Of a stretch of DNA of 62,137 bases, positions 49,098 through 57,224 are shown piece after piece; position 1 is the first letter of the stretch; each line of letters begins with the position of its first letter. The stretch comes from CAZFLD01 sp964519835. GTDB lineage: Bacteria > Spirochaetota > Spirochaetia > DSM-27196 > CAZFLD01. The notes beneath the pieces were generated by a model. That model had not been told where the DNA came from, did no database searches, and saw nothing but the letters and a program-made list of their open reading frames with translations. The stretch lies in contig CAZFLD010000019.1 of the NCBI GenBank assembly GCA_964519835.1, forward strand, positions 1 through 62,137. The letters run 5' to 3'. Position numbers and translations under genes: made by a program.

Positions 49098-49379
49098 GTG
49101 GACGTGCATGGCGAGCTCGAGGCCGCCGGATTAACACTCGACGACGTGCGATGGCACCTATCGCTCGAGACCACAAAGCGACTGCTCACCTATGTCGAAG
49201 AACCGGAGGAGCTTGCGAAGCTTATCTGGTCCTCATCCCTGGAGTCCGATCTCTACGAGATGGAGGACAAGGCGATAGCCCGGCTCCAGGAGGACATAGA
49301 TAGAGGCCTCTCCGACGACACCGACCTTCACGAATTTGTGGAAAGTGTCCGCGCCTCCCGCCACAGGCGACAGCGTTAG
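49098..49379 (+). CDS. Small acidic protein of unknown function
   Basis: The protein has 93 residues (GTG start). It is helical and strongly acidic in the middle: HGELEAAGLTLDDVRWHLSL, VEEPEELAKLIWSSSLESDL and EMEDKAIARLQEDIDRGLSD, with a basic tail (ASRHRRQR). No family is recognised. It has no signal peptide and no Cys. It lies between a divergent exonuclease and a convergent phosphohexomutase (the last with a four-base overlap), so it is transcribed alone. The regular spacing of charges suggests a small helical partner protein. The coding call is supported by the promoter and by its non-overlap with other genes. Confidence 0.6.
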   Translation: MDVHGELEAAGLTLDDVRWHLSLETTKRLLTYVEEPEELAKLIWSSSLESDLYEMEDKAIARLQEDIDRGLSDDTDLHEFVESVRASRHRRQR

Positions 49380-51097
49380 GCCGATGCCCCCTCGATCAGC
49401 GCCTGGATTTCGGCCTCTATCGCATCGACCTTGCGGCCGGCCGTCGTGCGGTCCGCCCCGGCCGCCGGACAGGAGATATAGAACTTGATCTTGGGCTCCG
49501 TCCCCGACGGCCGTGCGTTAACCACGCTTCCGTCCTCGAGCTCGAACTGGAGAACGTCCGATCTCGGCAGCTCCTCCTTGCCGGACAGAAAGTCCCGCAT
49601 TCTCTTGACGTTGATTCCGCCCAGCGCCTGCGGGGGATTTTTCCGAAGCTTGTCCATCATTCCCGCCATCACCGCGAGGCCTTTCAGGCCCTTGAAGTAG
49701 CGGGAGATCAGCCTGTCCTCCCAGTACCCATGGTCGTCGTATAGCTCATCGAGCCGCTCGAGCACGGACTTGCCGTTGGTAACGTGAAAAAGCGCCATTT
49801 CCGCCGTCAGCGCCGCGGCCGACACGGCGTCTTTGTCGCGCACCTCGGCTCCGACCATAAATCCGTAGCTCTCTTCGCACCCGAACACAAAGGTGGGTCC
49901 GTCGGGCCGGGACTCGAATTCGCGAATCTTGCCGGCAATCCACTTAAACCCGGTAAGCGTTTGATAACACTCGGCCCCGTGGGTCGTGGCGATAATAGCC
50001 TGGAGAGGGGTGGTGACGATTGTGTTGATAAACGCCGGTCGCTTTGGGAGCTTGCCCACGGCCTTACGCGACGAAAAGATGTAGTCCGCCAGCAGGCAGC
50101 CAAGCTGATTGCCGGAGACGAGCGTGTACTCGCCCGAGGCATCGGGGACCGCAATCCCAATCCGATCAGCATCCGGGTCCGTGCCGAGGACGATGTCCGC
50201 CTCTTTCTCCTTCCCCAGCTTTAGTGCAAGCTCCATGGCCGACGCCTCTTCCGGGTTCGGAAACGTGACCGTGGGAAAGTCTCCATCCGGTTCGCGCTGC
50301 TCGGGCACCGTCAACACCTCGATGCCGAGCTTTGTGAGCGCGGGTTCGACCATAACCGAACCGGTGCCGTGAAGCGGCGTGTAGACAATGTTTAACTCCC
50401 CACCTTTCTCCCGGATCAACTCCGGCCGGATCATCACGCGGCCCACCATGTCAAAAAAGGCATCATCAATTTCGGTACCGAGCTCAACGATAAGTCCCTT
50501 GGCCACGGCCTCATCACGTTCCATCATGGCCGCCGAGCCCTCGAGGTTTGAGACTTCCTCGACAATGCCCTTGTCATGGGGTGGTACGATCTGAGCGCCG
50601 TCGTTCCAGTAGACCTTGTACCCGTTGTATTCCGCGGGATTGTGGCTGGCGGTGACGACGATGCCGATTGTCGCGCCTAGGTGACGCACGGCGAACGAAA
50701 GCTCCGGAGTGGGTCGCAACTCTTTGAATAGGTAGGTTTTGATTCCGGCGGCCGCGAGCACACAGGCCGCGTCGTTGGCAAACTCCTTGGAGAAACGACG
50801 GGAGTCGAAGGCAATGGCCGCGGACGGCTCGTCGAAGCCCTGCTTGTTGACGTAGTTGGCAAGGCCCTGTGTGGTCCGGCGGATAACATAGCTGTTCATA
50901 CGATTGTAGCCGCCGCCGATCACACCTCTCATGCCGCCGGTACCAAAGGCGAGGCGTGTGTAAAACCGATCTTCGAGGTCCTTTGCCGCCTGTGGAGAGT
51001 CGGAGGCAAGAAGCTCCTCGACCTCCTGTTTGAACGACAGGTTTGTCTCTTCGGAGACGTAAGCCTCGGCCTGATTCCTCACTTCGTTTGCTTGCAT
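49376..51097 (-). CDS. Phosphoglucomutase/phosphomannomutase
   Basis: The protein has 573 residues, as usual for the PgcA/PGM2-like branch. FGTGGMRGVIGGGYNRMNSY is the opening, TASHNPAEYNGYKVYWNDGA contains the catalytic phosphoserine (SHN), LGTDPDADRIGIAVPDASGE the Mg2+ loop (DPDADR), CEESYGFMVGAEVRDKDAVS the sugar-binding loop and RPSGTEPKIKFYISCPA the phosphate-binding loop. All four active-site elements are present. It interconverts glucose-1-phosphate and glucose-6-phosphate (or mannose phosphates). This feeds nucleotide sugars for surface glycan and, via UDP-glucose, trehalose synthesis. An AAAGGAG lies six bases before the ATG. It is followed, convergently, by the small gene at 49098. 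Confidence 0.95.
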   Translation of the reverse strand: MQANEVRNQAEAYVSEETNLSFKQEVEELLASDSPQAAKDLEDRFYTRLAFGTGGMRGVIGGGYNRMNSYVIRRTTQGLANYVNKQGFDEPSAAIAFDSRRFSKEFANDAACVLAAAGIKTYLFKELRPTPELSFAVRHLGATIGIVVTASHNPAEYNGYKVYWNDGAQIVPPHDKGIVEEVSNLEGSAAMMERDEAVAKGLIVELGTEIDDAFFDMVGRVMIRPELIREKGGELNIVYTPLHGTGSVMVEPALTKLGIEVLTVPEQREPDGDFPTVTFPNPEEASAMELALKLGKEKEADIVLGTDPDADRIGIAVPDASGEYTLVSGNQLGCLLADYIFSSRKAVGKLPKRPAFINTIVTTPLQAIIATTHGAECYQTLTGFKWIAGKIREFESRPDGPTFVFGCEESYGFMVGAEVRDKDAVSAAALTAEMALFHVTNGKSVLERLDELYDDHGYWEDRLISRYFKGLKGLAVMAGMMDKLRKNPPQALGGINVKRMRDFLSGKEELPRSDVLQFELEDGSVVNARPSGTEPKIKFYISCPAAGADRTTAGRKVDAIEAEIQALIEGASA

Positions 51098-51199
51098 TCC
51101 ATGCTCCTTTTGCGCATCTACCTGCCCTCTATCTGCTCGCTCATTTGTTCTCTCACTGTTGCGGCCTACCCAAGGCGTGGCGGCGTTTTGTGGCGGAAC

Positions 51200-51880
51200 T
51201 CACGTCGTCCACAAAAATGGCCGATTGCTTTTGGCCCGCTGATATAGGTCAAAGGGATCGTTCAGATAGAGCATCGCGCCGGCATCTGCAAGCGTCTCCC
51301 TATCTCGGTAGCCCCAACCGGCGGCCCAGACAGCCACGCCCGCCGCTCGTCCCGCTTCCATGTCGGTTTCGCCGTCACCAATAAGGACAGCGTGGCCAAC
51401 CGGAATGCCCGCACGCCGAGCGATATCAAGAACCGCGTCCGGTGACGGCTTTCGCGCGACGCCCAACTGTGCGCCGCGCACATCGACAAACGGCACCTCC
51501 GCGAGCGTCCGCCGAACAACGGTCCTCACAAGCTCATCCGGCTTGTTGGAGAGCACCGCCAACGCCACTCCCCGCGCCGCCAGTGCATGCAGGGACTCCC
51601 GTATGCACGGATAGACCCGCGTGAAGAGTACCGGCGTGTCGCGGTACCGTTCCACGATTCGATCCGCGAGCGCATCGACAAGCCGGTCCGACCGCTTGGC
51701 CTCGGGCAGCGCGAGCTCCGCCAGTCTGCGAATGCCCCAGCCGATACGGTGCACGTATCCTGCCGCCGCGTGCGTGGGAAAACCCAGGTCCGTGAGGGCG
51801 GCGTTTGCCGCATGCGCGATATCGTATAGGGTGTCCACAAGTGTGCCGTCGAGATCAAACATGGCCAGGGAGCGAGACAT
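51200..51880 (-). CDS. HAD hydrolase, phosphoglycolate phosphatase-like
   Basis: The protein has 226 residues from the ATG at 51880; an ATG at 51862 would also begin just before the active site. MFDLDGTLVDTLYDIAHAAN is motif I with the DxDGT nucleophile intact. LAVLSNKPDELVRTVVRRTL is motif II, KPSPDAVLDIARRAGIP holds the Lys of motif III and VLIGDGETDMEAGRAAGVAV is motif IV. The cap (residues ~15-85) is C1-type, as in Gph and related sugar phosphatases. The substrate is uncertain. Its start is divergent from the methyltransferase gene with just 12 bases in between, so the two share a very small regulatory region. Confidence 0.88.
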   Translation of the reverse strand: MSRSLAMFDLDGTLVDTLYDIAHAANAALTDLGFPTHAAAGYVHRIGWGIRRLAELALPEAKRSDRLVDALADRIVERYRDTPVLFTRVYPCIRESLHALAARGVALAVLSNKPDELVRTVVRRTLAEVPFVDVRGAQLGVARKPSPDAVLDIARRAGIPVGHAVLIGDGETDMEAGRAAGVAVWAAGWGYRDRETLADAGAMLYLNDPFDLYQRAKSNRPFLWTT

Positions 51881-51892
51881 CGAGAACAGACT

Positions 51893-52807
51893 ATGAAGCA
51901 CGGTAAGCGTGGTCAAGGGAGCAAACCGGAAACGGCACGCCGAGGTCCGGAAGCCTTTGAGTCGAGCTACGAACACTACTTCGGTGACCGTTGGCCGGAC
52001 CTTCGCGCCGCGCTCCTGGCACCTGCCGCCTCCATTCCGCTGCACACAGCTTCGGATCGGCCATATTACCTCGATGAGGCCTCCTACCAGGTCGCCCTCG
52101 CCTTGGCATCGGTACCGGGGGAGCGCATCCTGGACATGTGTGCCGCGCCCGGCGGGAAGACCCTGGTCCTGGCACTCTGCTCCGTCGGCTGGAGTCGCTT
52201 GGTAGCCAATGAGCGATCCTCGGCCCGCCGAGCGCGGTTGCATCGTGTATTGGACGAGCACCTTTCTGATTCGGTGCGTGGACGTGTCGAGGTGACGGCT
52301 CACGATGCGACACGGTGGGGTCTGTACGAGCGGGACGTATACGACAAGGTGCTCGTGGATGTCCCCTGCTCCTCCGAGCGGCACGTTATCAACGACGACG
52401 CGGCCTTGGCGGACTGGAGCATAAGCCGGTCACGGCGCCTTGCTTCCGCCGCGGTGGGCTTTCTGGCCGCCGCGGTGGACGCCGCCGGCCGGGGGGGGGT
52501 GATTTGCTACTGCACCTGCGCGCTCACGTCTGCCGAGAACGACGACGTTGTGGCAAAGGTCTTGAGGCGGAGAAACGGCATCCGGCCCATGACCGGCCGC
52601 CGCGGGACCTCAACCCGCATTCCGCGCGCGGACCGTTCGGCGGAGGCCGAGTCAACGCCGCCGCCCGGCGCTTCGTTGGTTGGCTCGCCGAGCCCCGTGT
52701 TTGCCGTTTTGGCCGGCGGCGAGCAGACCGAATACGGCGCCCTGATGCTGCCCGATAGCAAAAAAGGCGCCGGACCTCTCTATTCGGCCTTCATCAAAAA
52801 GGCATGA
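51893..52807 (+). CDS. RsmB/NSUN-type RNA m5C methyltransferase
   Basis: The protein has 304 residues. ERILDMCAAPGGKTLVLALC is the SAM-binding motif I, YDKVLVDVPCSSERHVINDD motif IV with the catalytic-site P-C, and GVICYCTCALTSAENDDVVA motif VI with the second Cys (T-C). Both Cys of m5C methyltransferases are therefore present. The N-terminal 70 residues lack a NusB or PUA domain. A low-complexity Pro/Ser/Arg stretch (residues ~235-255) separates the last strands. The target, probably rRNA or tRNA cytosine, is unknown. It precedes the UvrD-type helicase by 21 bases, so the two may be co-transcribed. Confidence 0.9.
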   Translation: MKHGKRGQGSKPETARRGPEAFESSYEHYFGDRWPDLRAALLAPAASIPLHTASDRPYYLDEASYQVALALASVPGERILDMCAAPGGKTLVLALCSVGWSRLVANERSSARRARLHRVLDEHLSDSVRGRVEVTAHDATRWGLYERDVYDKVLVDVPCSSERHVINDDAALADWSISRSRRLASAAVGFLAAAVDAAGRGGVICYCTCALTSAENDDVVAKVLRRRNGIRPMTGRRGTSTRIPRADRSAEAESTPPPGASLVGSPSPVFAVLAGGEQTEYGALMLPDSKKGAGPLYSAFIKKA

Positions 52808-52828
52808 GTCTGTAGGATACCAATCTCC

Positions 52829-54829
52829 ATGCACATCCTGTCAGGACTCAACCCCCCGCAAGAAAAGGCCGTTAGTACCATACACGGCCCGCTCCTTATA
52901 CTCGCCGGTGCAGGCTCAGGGAAGACGCGGGTAATCACACATCGAATTGCATTTATGCTGAGCCAAGGAATCCCTCAGTCCGCGATCCTGGCTCTTACGT
53001 TTACCAACAAGGCCGCTCGCGAAATGGGCCATCGTGTACGTGGGTTGTTGGGCTACAAGCCAAAACACTTGGTTGTGTCCACGTTTCATGCCTTTGGGGT
53101 GCGGCTGCTCCGCGACCACATCTCGTCTCTCGGCTATCGATCAAACTTTAGTATCTATGACGCAGCGGACCAGGCCGCGCTGATCAAGTCCATCGCGCGT
53201 GAGCAAAAGTTCCACCTCGAGCCTGCCGAGCCGCAGAAGCTTGTGCACCTGTTCTCGGACCTCAAGACCGGTCTAAAGCCCTGGGATCCCTTTGCCGAAC
53301 GGTATCGGAGCCTGTTCGAGGACTACGACAGCCACATGCAGGTCTACAACGCCGTCGACTTCAACGACTTGATTCTCCTGCCGTTGCGGTTGCTTTCTGA
53401 AAACGATTTGGTGCGCCATGCTGTGCAGGACCGGTATCGCTACCTTCTCGTGGACGAGTTTCAGGACACGAGCCGGATTCAATACGAACTGCTCCATGCG
53501 ATTGGGAGCAAACACAAAAACGTCTGTGTTGTGGGAGACGACGACCAGTCGATCTATTCCTGGCGCGGAGCGAACTACGAAAACATCGAGCGCTTCGAGC
53601 GGGACTACCCCGGCGTGGTGGAGATCAAGCTCGAGCAGAACTACCGATCGACATCCACGATCCTCGGCGCCGCCAATCGGCTTATTGCCAACAACAAAAA
53701 CCGCAAAGGCAAAGAGCTGTGGACGGGTGTGGCGGGGGGACATCAGATTCAACTGTGCTACCCGGAGAACGAACAGAGCGAGGCCGACTTTATCGCCGAC
53801 ACGCTCCGCACCCACGCCGTTCGCGATCGTGTCCCGTACGGGGAGATCGGCATTCTCGTGCGGGCGAATCACTTAACGCGCCCGATCGAAGAGGAGCTCT
53901 TGCGTCGCAACATTCCCTATGTCGTTACCGGCGGCACGAGCTTTTTCGCCCGCGCCGAGGTGAAGGATCTTCTCGCCTACCTGCGAGTAATCGCCAATCA
54001 CGACGACGATGTGTCTTTTCTTCGATGCTCCAACACCCCGCGCCGTGGGATCGGCAAGCGGACGATCGAGGTGATTTCGGCATTTGCGCGGGAGCGCGAC
54101 ATTTCGCTTTGTTCAGCCGCCTCTCTGTTGGTAAACGGCGAGCCGGGGACTCTGGGTGCGCCCGCATTGGCCGACCTCTCGTCGTTTCTCGAGCTTGTGG
54201 AGAAGTATCGCAGTCCGTTTTTGGGCAAGGGTTCCATTGCCGATGCCTTGCGGGACCTTGTCGGTGAGGTCGATTACTACACACACCTCTTTTCGGACAA
54301 TCACCACAACGACAAGGTGGCGCGGTTTAAGTTCCGAAATGCGGAGATACTCGTTGAGTCACTTCGTGACTTTGAGAACGATCCGGACAGCTTTGACACC
54401 AGTCTTTTTGCCTATCTCAATCGAATTAGTCTTCAAGGTAAAGATGAGCCCGAAGAAACGGACAACGGCAAAGTCAATTTGATGACGATGCACGCCGCAA
54501 AGGGTCTCGAGTTCGAGCTGGTATTTGTCGCCGGGGTAGAAGACAACATCGTGCCGCATGCTCGGGCGATTGAAGAGAATCCCGCGAACATCGAGGAGGA
54601 GCGGCGACTCTTCTACGTCGCGATCACGCGTGCGAAGAGACGCCTCTACTTGACAAGCTGTCGGACACGCAAAAGTATGCAGTCGGTGGTGGATTGCGAG
54701 CCCTCGCGCTTTCTCGAGGAGATCCCGGCGGAGCTCATCGACCAGGCTACTACCGATGCGCTTACGGAGCCCGATGATGCCGCGAAGATCTTCGGGGCCT
54801 TCTTCGAGAAAGCAGCAAGCGAGGAGTAG
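52829..54829 (+). CDS. UvrD/Rep-type superfamily 1 DNA helicase
   Basis: The protein has 666 residues, matching Rep/PcrA. LNPPQEKAVSTIHGPLLILA, then GAGSGKTRVITHRI is motif I; LALTFTNKAAREMGHRVRGL Ia; YRYLLVDEFQDTSRIQYELL II; VVGDDDQSIYSWRGANYENI III; KLEQNYRSTSTILGAANRLI IV; VNLMTMHAAKGLEFELVFVA V; and RRLFYVAITRAKRRLYLTSC VI. All motifs are intact, so it is an ATP-driven 3'-5' helicase in replication restart or repair. The usual C-terminal tail is short and acidic (DAAKIFGAFFEKAASEE). The gene has TAGGAT ten bases before the ATG and no Shine-Dalgarno. Confidence 0.95.
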   Translation: MHILSGLNPPQEKAVSTIHGPLLILAGAGSGKTRVITHRIAFMLSQGIPQSAILALTFTNKAAREMGHRVRGLLGYKPKHLVVSTFHAFGVRLLRDHISSLGYRSNFSIYDAADQAALIKSIAREQKFHLEPAEPQKLVHLFSDLKTGLKPWDPFAERYRSLFEDYDSHMQVYNAVDFNDLILLPLRLLSENDLVRHAVQDRYRYLLVDEFQDTSRIQYELLHAIGSKHKNVCVVGDDDQSIYSWRGANYENIERFERDYPGVVEIKLEQNYRSTSTILGAANRLIANNKNRKGKELWTGVAGGHQIQLCYPENEQSEADFIADTLRTHAVRDRVPYGEIGILVRANHLTRPIEEELLRRNIPYVVTGGTSFFARAEVKDLLAYLRVIANHDDDVSFLRCSNTPRRGIGKRTIEVISAFARERDISLCSAASLLVNGEPGTLGAPALADLSSFLELVEKYRSPFLGKGSIADALRDLVGEVDYYTHLFSDNHHNDKVARFKFRNAEILVESLRDFENDPDSFDTSLFAYLNRISLQGKDEPEETDNGKVNLMTMHAAKGLEFELVFVAGVEDNIVPHARAIEENPANIEEERRLFYVAITRAKRRLYLTSCRTRKSMQSVVDCEPSRFLEEIPAELIDQATTDALTEPDDAAKIFGAFFEKAASEE

Positions 54830-54902
54830 GAGCATCGAGCCTACACTGTGGCTGCCGCGATAGAATTAAACGTCGCGTGCCACGCGACCTAAAGGAGAGA
54901 AC

Positions 54903-55229
54903 ATGGCAAAGGTAACTACTAAGGCAGGGGTCTGTGGTTTTGACGCTACCATCGAGGCAACCGTCGTCGCCGAGACGGACGAGGGGATAACCGTAGGCTT
55001 CTCGGTAAAGTCGAGCTGTCCCCACATAACAAAGGCCGCTGCTGAGATGGAAGACATAAACGCCTACGAGGAGATCTTCAAAAAACCTGCTGACACCAGC
55101 ATATACAAGACGCTGGCCAAACACCTGCCTCACACCGCCTGCCCGATCTACTCGTCCTTTTTTAAAGCGGCGGAGGTCGCGGCGGGATTGGCGCTGCCCA
55201 CCGACGTGACGATAAAAATCGAAAAGTAG
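54903..55229 (+). CDS. Small conserved protein with cysteines, unknown function
   Basis: The protein has 108 residues. AKVTTKAGVCGFDATIEATV, VKSSCPHITKAAAEMEDINA and HLPHTACPIYSSFFKAAEVA hold three Cys spaced such that C11, C40 and C79 (approximately) could bind a metal or cluster, and the protein ends in DVTIKIEK. I recall similar small clostridial and spirochaetal proteins without a named function. There is no signal peptide or membrane segment. GGAGAG lies close before the ATG. The gene is convergent with the exported discoidin-like gene. Confidence 0.75.
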   Translation: MAKVTTKAGVCGFDATIEATVVAETDEGITVGFSVKSSCPHITKAAAEMEDINAYEEIFKKPADTSIYKTLAKHLPHTACPIYSSFFKAAEVAAGLALPTDVTIKIEK

Positions 55230-55252
55230 CGGGGTCGGCGGTCCGCGCGCGA

Positions 55253-56086
55253 TTAGCGCAGCTCGCGGATCTCGGCCACCGCGTTATCGTCCCACTCATC
55301 GCCCTTGTAGTAGTCGAGAATTTCTAATGCGATGTAGAGAAGCCGGCCGACGCCCTCGAGTGCGGTTTGGACGCCAGGCTCCGCACCGTGAATCGTCGCG
55401 TACCGTCCCGCCATTTCGGTCAGGCGATCGCCGACGCTTAGCGAGTAGCCGGGTACCGATAGGGGCTGGAAATCAAATAGGTCGGCAAGCTCCACTTCTC
55501 CCCTGCCCGCCACCCGAAATGACGTGACACGTACGTCGCGCTCGGCCGGAATCACGACCCCCGGCTCGAGGATCGTAAGCCTCACCCGCTTGGGTCTGCT
55601 GTTAAGCAAGAAGTACTGCTCGCTTCCGCCGTACCCGCCAAAGATCTCGAGCCGTGCTCCGTCGCGATACGGGAACACCATCACTTCCTGCGCGCCGTAC
55701 CACGGCGCGTGTTCAAACCAGGCGGATGCCACGTCCCCGTCCGTGGCGGAGAATGCGCTATAGGTACAGCTGTGGGCGGAAAGGGCCGCGCGATAGGCGG
55801 CCTCGGTCGCAAAATCCTCCGGCTCAGGCGGTTTGGGACTGTTTCGAGGCGGGGGGTAGAGGGTTGTGGAAAACTCGGTCCGGTCCCACCCGAGGGCCCA
55901 GAGGCCCGTTTCAAAGACGCCGCCGACCGCGACTTCGTCCAGACGGTACCAGTCCTTGTTGGGGCTGCGTTGGGTGCAGATCGGTCTTGGCCCGGTCTGG
56001 GCGCCCGCGACGGCCGCGGGGATAGAAAGCACGACCGCAAATAAGCATATCAGCAAGCCGCCACCTTCGCCTTTGAGGTTTACCAC
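55253..56086 (-). CDS. Exported protein with discoidin/NADase-type glycan-binding-like domain
   Basis: The protein has 277 residues (GTG start). A signal peptide (LLICLFAVVLSIPAAVAGAQ) is followed by a domain with YSAFSATDGDVASAWFEHAP, then YGAQEVMVFPYRDGARLEIF, GGYGGSEQYFLLNSRPKRVR and LTILEPGV. The D-G-D-x-x-x-A-W pattern and GYGGSEQ...NSRPKRVRLT are what I associate with discoidin (F5/8)-related NADase-type glycan-binding domains found in spirochaetal surface proteins. The C-terminal part contains YATIHGAEPGVQTALEGVG and LYIALEILDYYKGDEWDDN. It probably binds a surface or host-like glycan in the periplasm or outside. Domain identity is a moderate inference. Confidence 0.65.
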   Translation of the reverse strand: MVNLKGEGGGLLICLFAVVLSIPAAVAGAQTGPRPICTQRSPNKDWYRLDEVAVGGVFETGLWALGWDRTEFSTTLYPPPRNSPKPPEPEDFATEAAYRAALSAHSCTYSAFSATDGDVASAWFEHAPWYGAQEVMVFPYRDGARLEIFGGYGGSEQYFLLNSRPKRVRLTILEPGVVIPAERDVRVTSFRVAGRGEVELADLFDFQPLSVPGYSLSVGDRLTEMAGRYATIHGAEPGVQTALEGVGRLLYIALEILDYYKGDEWDDNAVAEIRELR

Positions 56087-56163
56087 GTCAAAAACATAGC
56101 CGCGTGACGGCCGAGTGGGAAGGAGGATCGGCCCTCCGGTGGCTACACGGATGCGACACGTAG

Positions 56164-56517
56164 CTATCCGGATGTTACGAGCAGATCCAAGTAGGCCTGT
56201 AAGTCTCTTATGATCTCAACATCTGGTCCGGCTTCACGGAGTAATCGGCGCGTCTGGTGTTCCGTCGGGACCCAGATCACCTGTTCCGCGATCGCGCGCT
56301 CAGTTTTGAAGATCTGGAGAAATCGATGCAGACTCAGGATCATGTACACACGATGAGGGAACGGCGAATCAGGCTGGATGTAGCCGTCGGGATCCCACAC
56401 AAAACAGCCCACTCGGGGCTCAAACGGCAATCCCGACAACTTCAGCCGCCGCGCGGATTCGAGTACCTGTACGTCCGTCGGGATAGGTGTGTTTGCACTG
56501 CTTGACTTCTCGGCCAC
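56164..56517 (-). CDS. Small protein of unknown function
   Basis: The start is a GTG at 56517 with GGAGG four bases upstream (117 residues); a longer frame to 56586 lacks any start signal. The sequence PTDVQVLESARRLKLSGLPF, then GCFVWDPDGYIQPDSPFPHR and VYMILSLHRFLQIFKTERAI and WVPTEHQTRRLLREAGPDVE is globular, with no signal peptide or Cys cluster. No family is recognised. It is the last gene before the tRNA-Leu and the mobile element; 479 bases without a gene follow toward the tRNA. Confidence 0.6.
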   Translation of the reverse strand: MAEKSSSANTPIPTDVQVLESARRLKLSGLPFEPRVGCFVWDPDGYIQPDSPFPHRVYMILSLHRFLQIFKTERAIAEQVIWVPTEHQTRRLLREAGPDVEIIRDLQAYLDLLVTSG

Positions 56518-56705
56518 GTTGCCTCCGGTTCCCTTTGTACCACGTTTCCCATGGCCGGCGCACGCACCGGGCCGACGGGGTTCCACGCGCGTCGCGCTCG
56601 GTGGTCCAAAAGCCGGAGGTATCTATGCGGGGGGGGTGGTGGTGGAGTACAAGACGGTCACCAACGGCAGGTCCACGGCCTTTGGCAGATCGCGTTACGC
56701 CTGTG

Positions 56706-56782
56706 CTCGGGTAGGTTCTCGAAGATGAGCTCGAGCACCAGGCGAAACGGAGGAGTTGCTCCCCGACTCGGGTAGGTTCTCG
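56706..56782 (+). repeat. Two direct 16-bp repeats 61 bp apart
   Basis: CTCGGGTAGGTTCTCG occurs identically at 56706-56721 and 56767-56782. The unit spacing, 61 bases, is about six helical turns. No known site type matches. Confidence 0.8.
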
Positions 56783-56912
56783 GGGGTCGCGTTGAAATCT
56801 GCCGTACCGTCCCGGACGGCGGACACCCAAAAACGCGCCTCCAGAGGGGGCACGTCAACCGAGGCCGCCGGCGCCGCATCTTACTCTTAACGCGACGCCC
56901 GCGACGCGCACG

Positions 56913-56941
56913 TTGACCACACATAAACCGCCTCGTACACT
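56913..56941 (+). promoter_or_regulatory. Promoter of tRNA-Leu
   Basis: TTGACC, a 17-base spacer and TACACT. Transcription would begin near 56948, leaving a leader of about 50 bases before the mature tRNA. Confidence 0.6.
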
Positions 56942-56996
56942 ATCGGTTCAACGTGAGCCATGGACGGCGGCCGTAGAAGCCGGCCGACTCCGTATC

Positions 56997-57082
56997 GCCG
57001 GAGTGGTGGAATTGGTAGACACAGGGGACTTAAAATCCCCTGACCCGTAAGGGTCGTGCGGGTTCAAGTCCCGCCTTCGGCA
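56997..57082 (+). tRNA. tRNA-Leu (anticodon TAA), integration site of a mobile element
   Basis: An 86-base class II tRNA. The acceptor stem GCCGGAG pairs with CTTCGGC (one G-T pair), with discriminator A at 57082. The anticodon loop CTTAAAA gives anticodon TAA. A long variable arm contains GACCCGTAAGGGTC, and the T arm reads GGGTTCAAGTCCCGC. CCA is not encoded. A tyrosine integrase gene starts 143 bases downstream, so the tRNA 3' end is the likely att site of the element to its right. Confidence 0.95.
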
Positions 57083-57163
57083 ATGTAAAATATTTCTGGA
57101 GAAAGACTTATTGATTATCGGCCGGTGCGCTGAGATCGGCAAGTCGCCTCCAAAACCTCCAAC

Positions 57164-57201
57164 TGTAGCATGGTGTAGCATTTTGGTCGGACTTGTGCTA
57201 C
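57164..57201 (+). promoter_or_regulatory. Candidate integrase/excisionase arm sites or operator
   Basis: TGTAGCA occurs at 57164-57170 and 57174-57180, exactly ten bases apart, and the inverted TGCTAC lies at 57196-57201. They sit between the tRNA-Leu 3' end and the integrase gene, where arm-type recombinase sites or an autoregulatory operator are expected. Confidence 0.5.
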
Positions 57202-57224
57202 GCTTGATTTGGAGGGTAGACGTC

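Larger units (their letters stand above)
56518..56996. other. Gene-free stretch with a direct repeat and a G-rich tract
   Basis: No convincing coding frame is present; the short frames here overlap in all directions and have neither start signals nor recognisable products. Visible elements are a G-rich tract at 56629-56645 (eight G, then GGTGGTGG pattern), which could fold as a G-quadruplex, two direct 16-base repeats (56706-56721 and 56767-56782) and the promoter of tRNA-Leu at the right end. Confidence 0.6.

Noticed and set aside
51881..52384. N-terminal extension of the HAD phosphatase frame
   Set aside because: It lies opposite the methyltransferase gene; the HAD motif I starts directly after 51862.
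56420..56924. Overlapping short frames on both strands in the stretch left of tRNA-Leu
   Set aside because: Arg/Pro-rich translations, no ribosome site and mutual overlap indicate G+C-driven open frames rather than genes.
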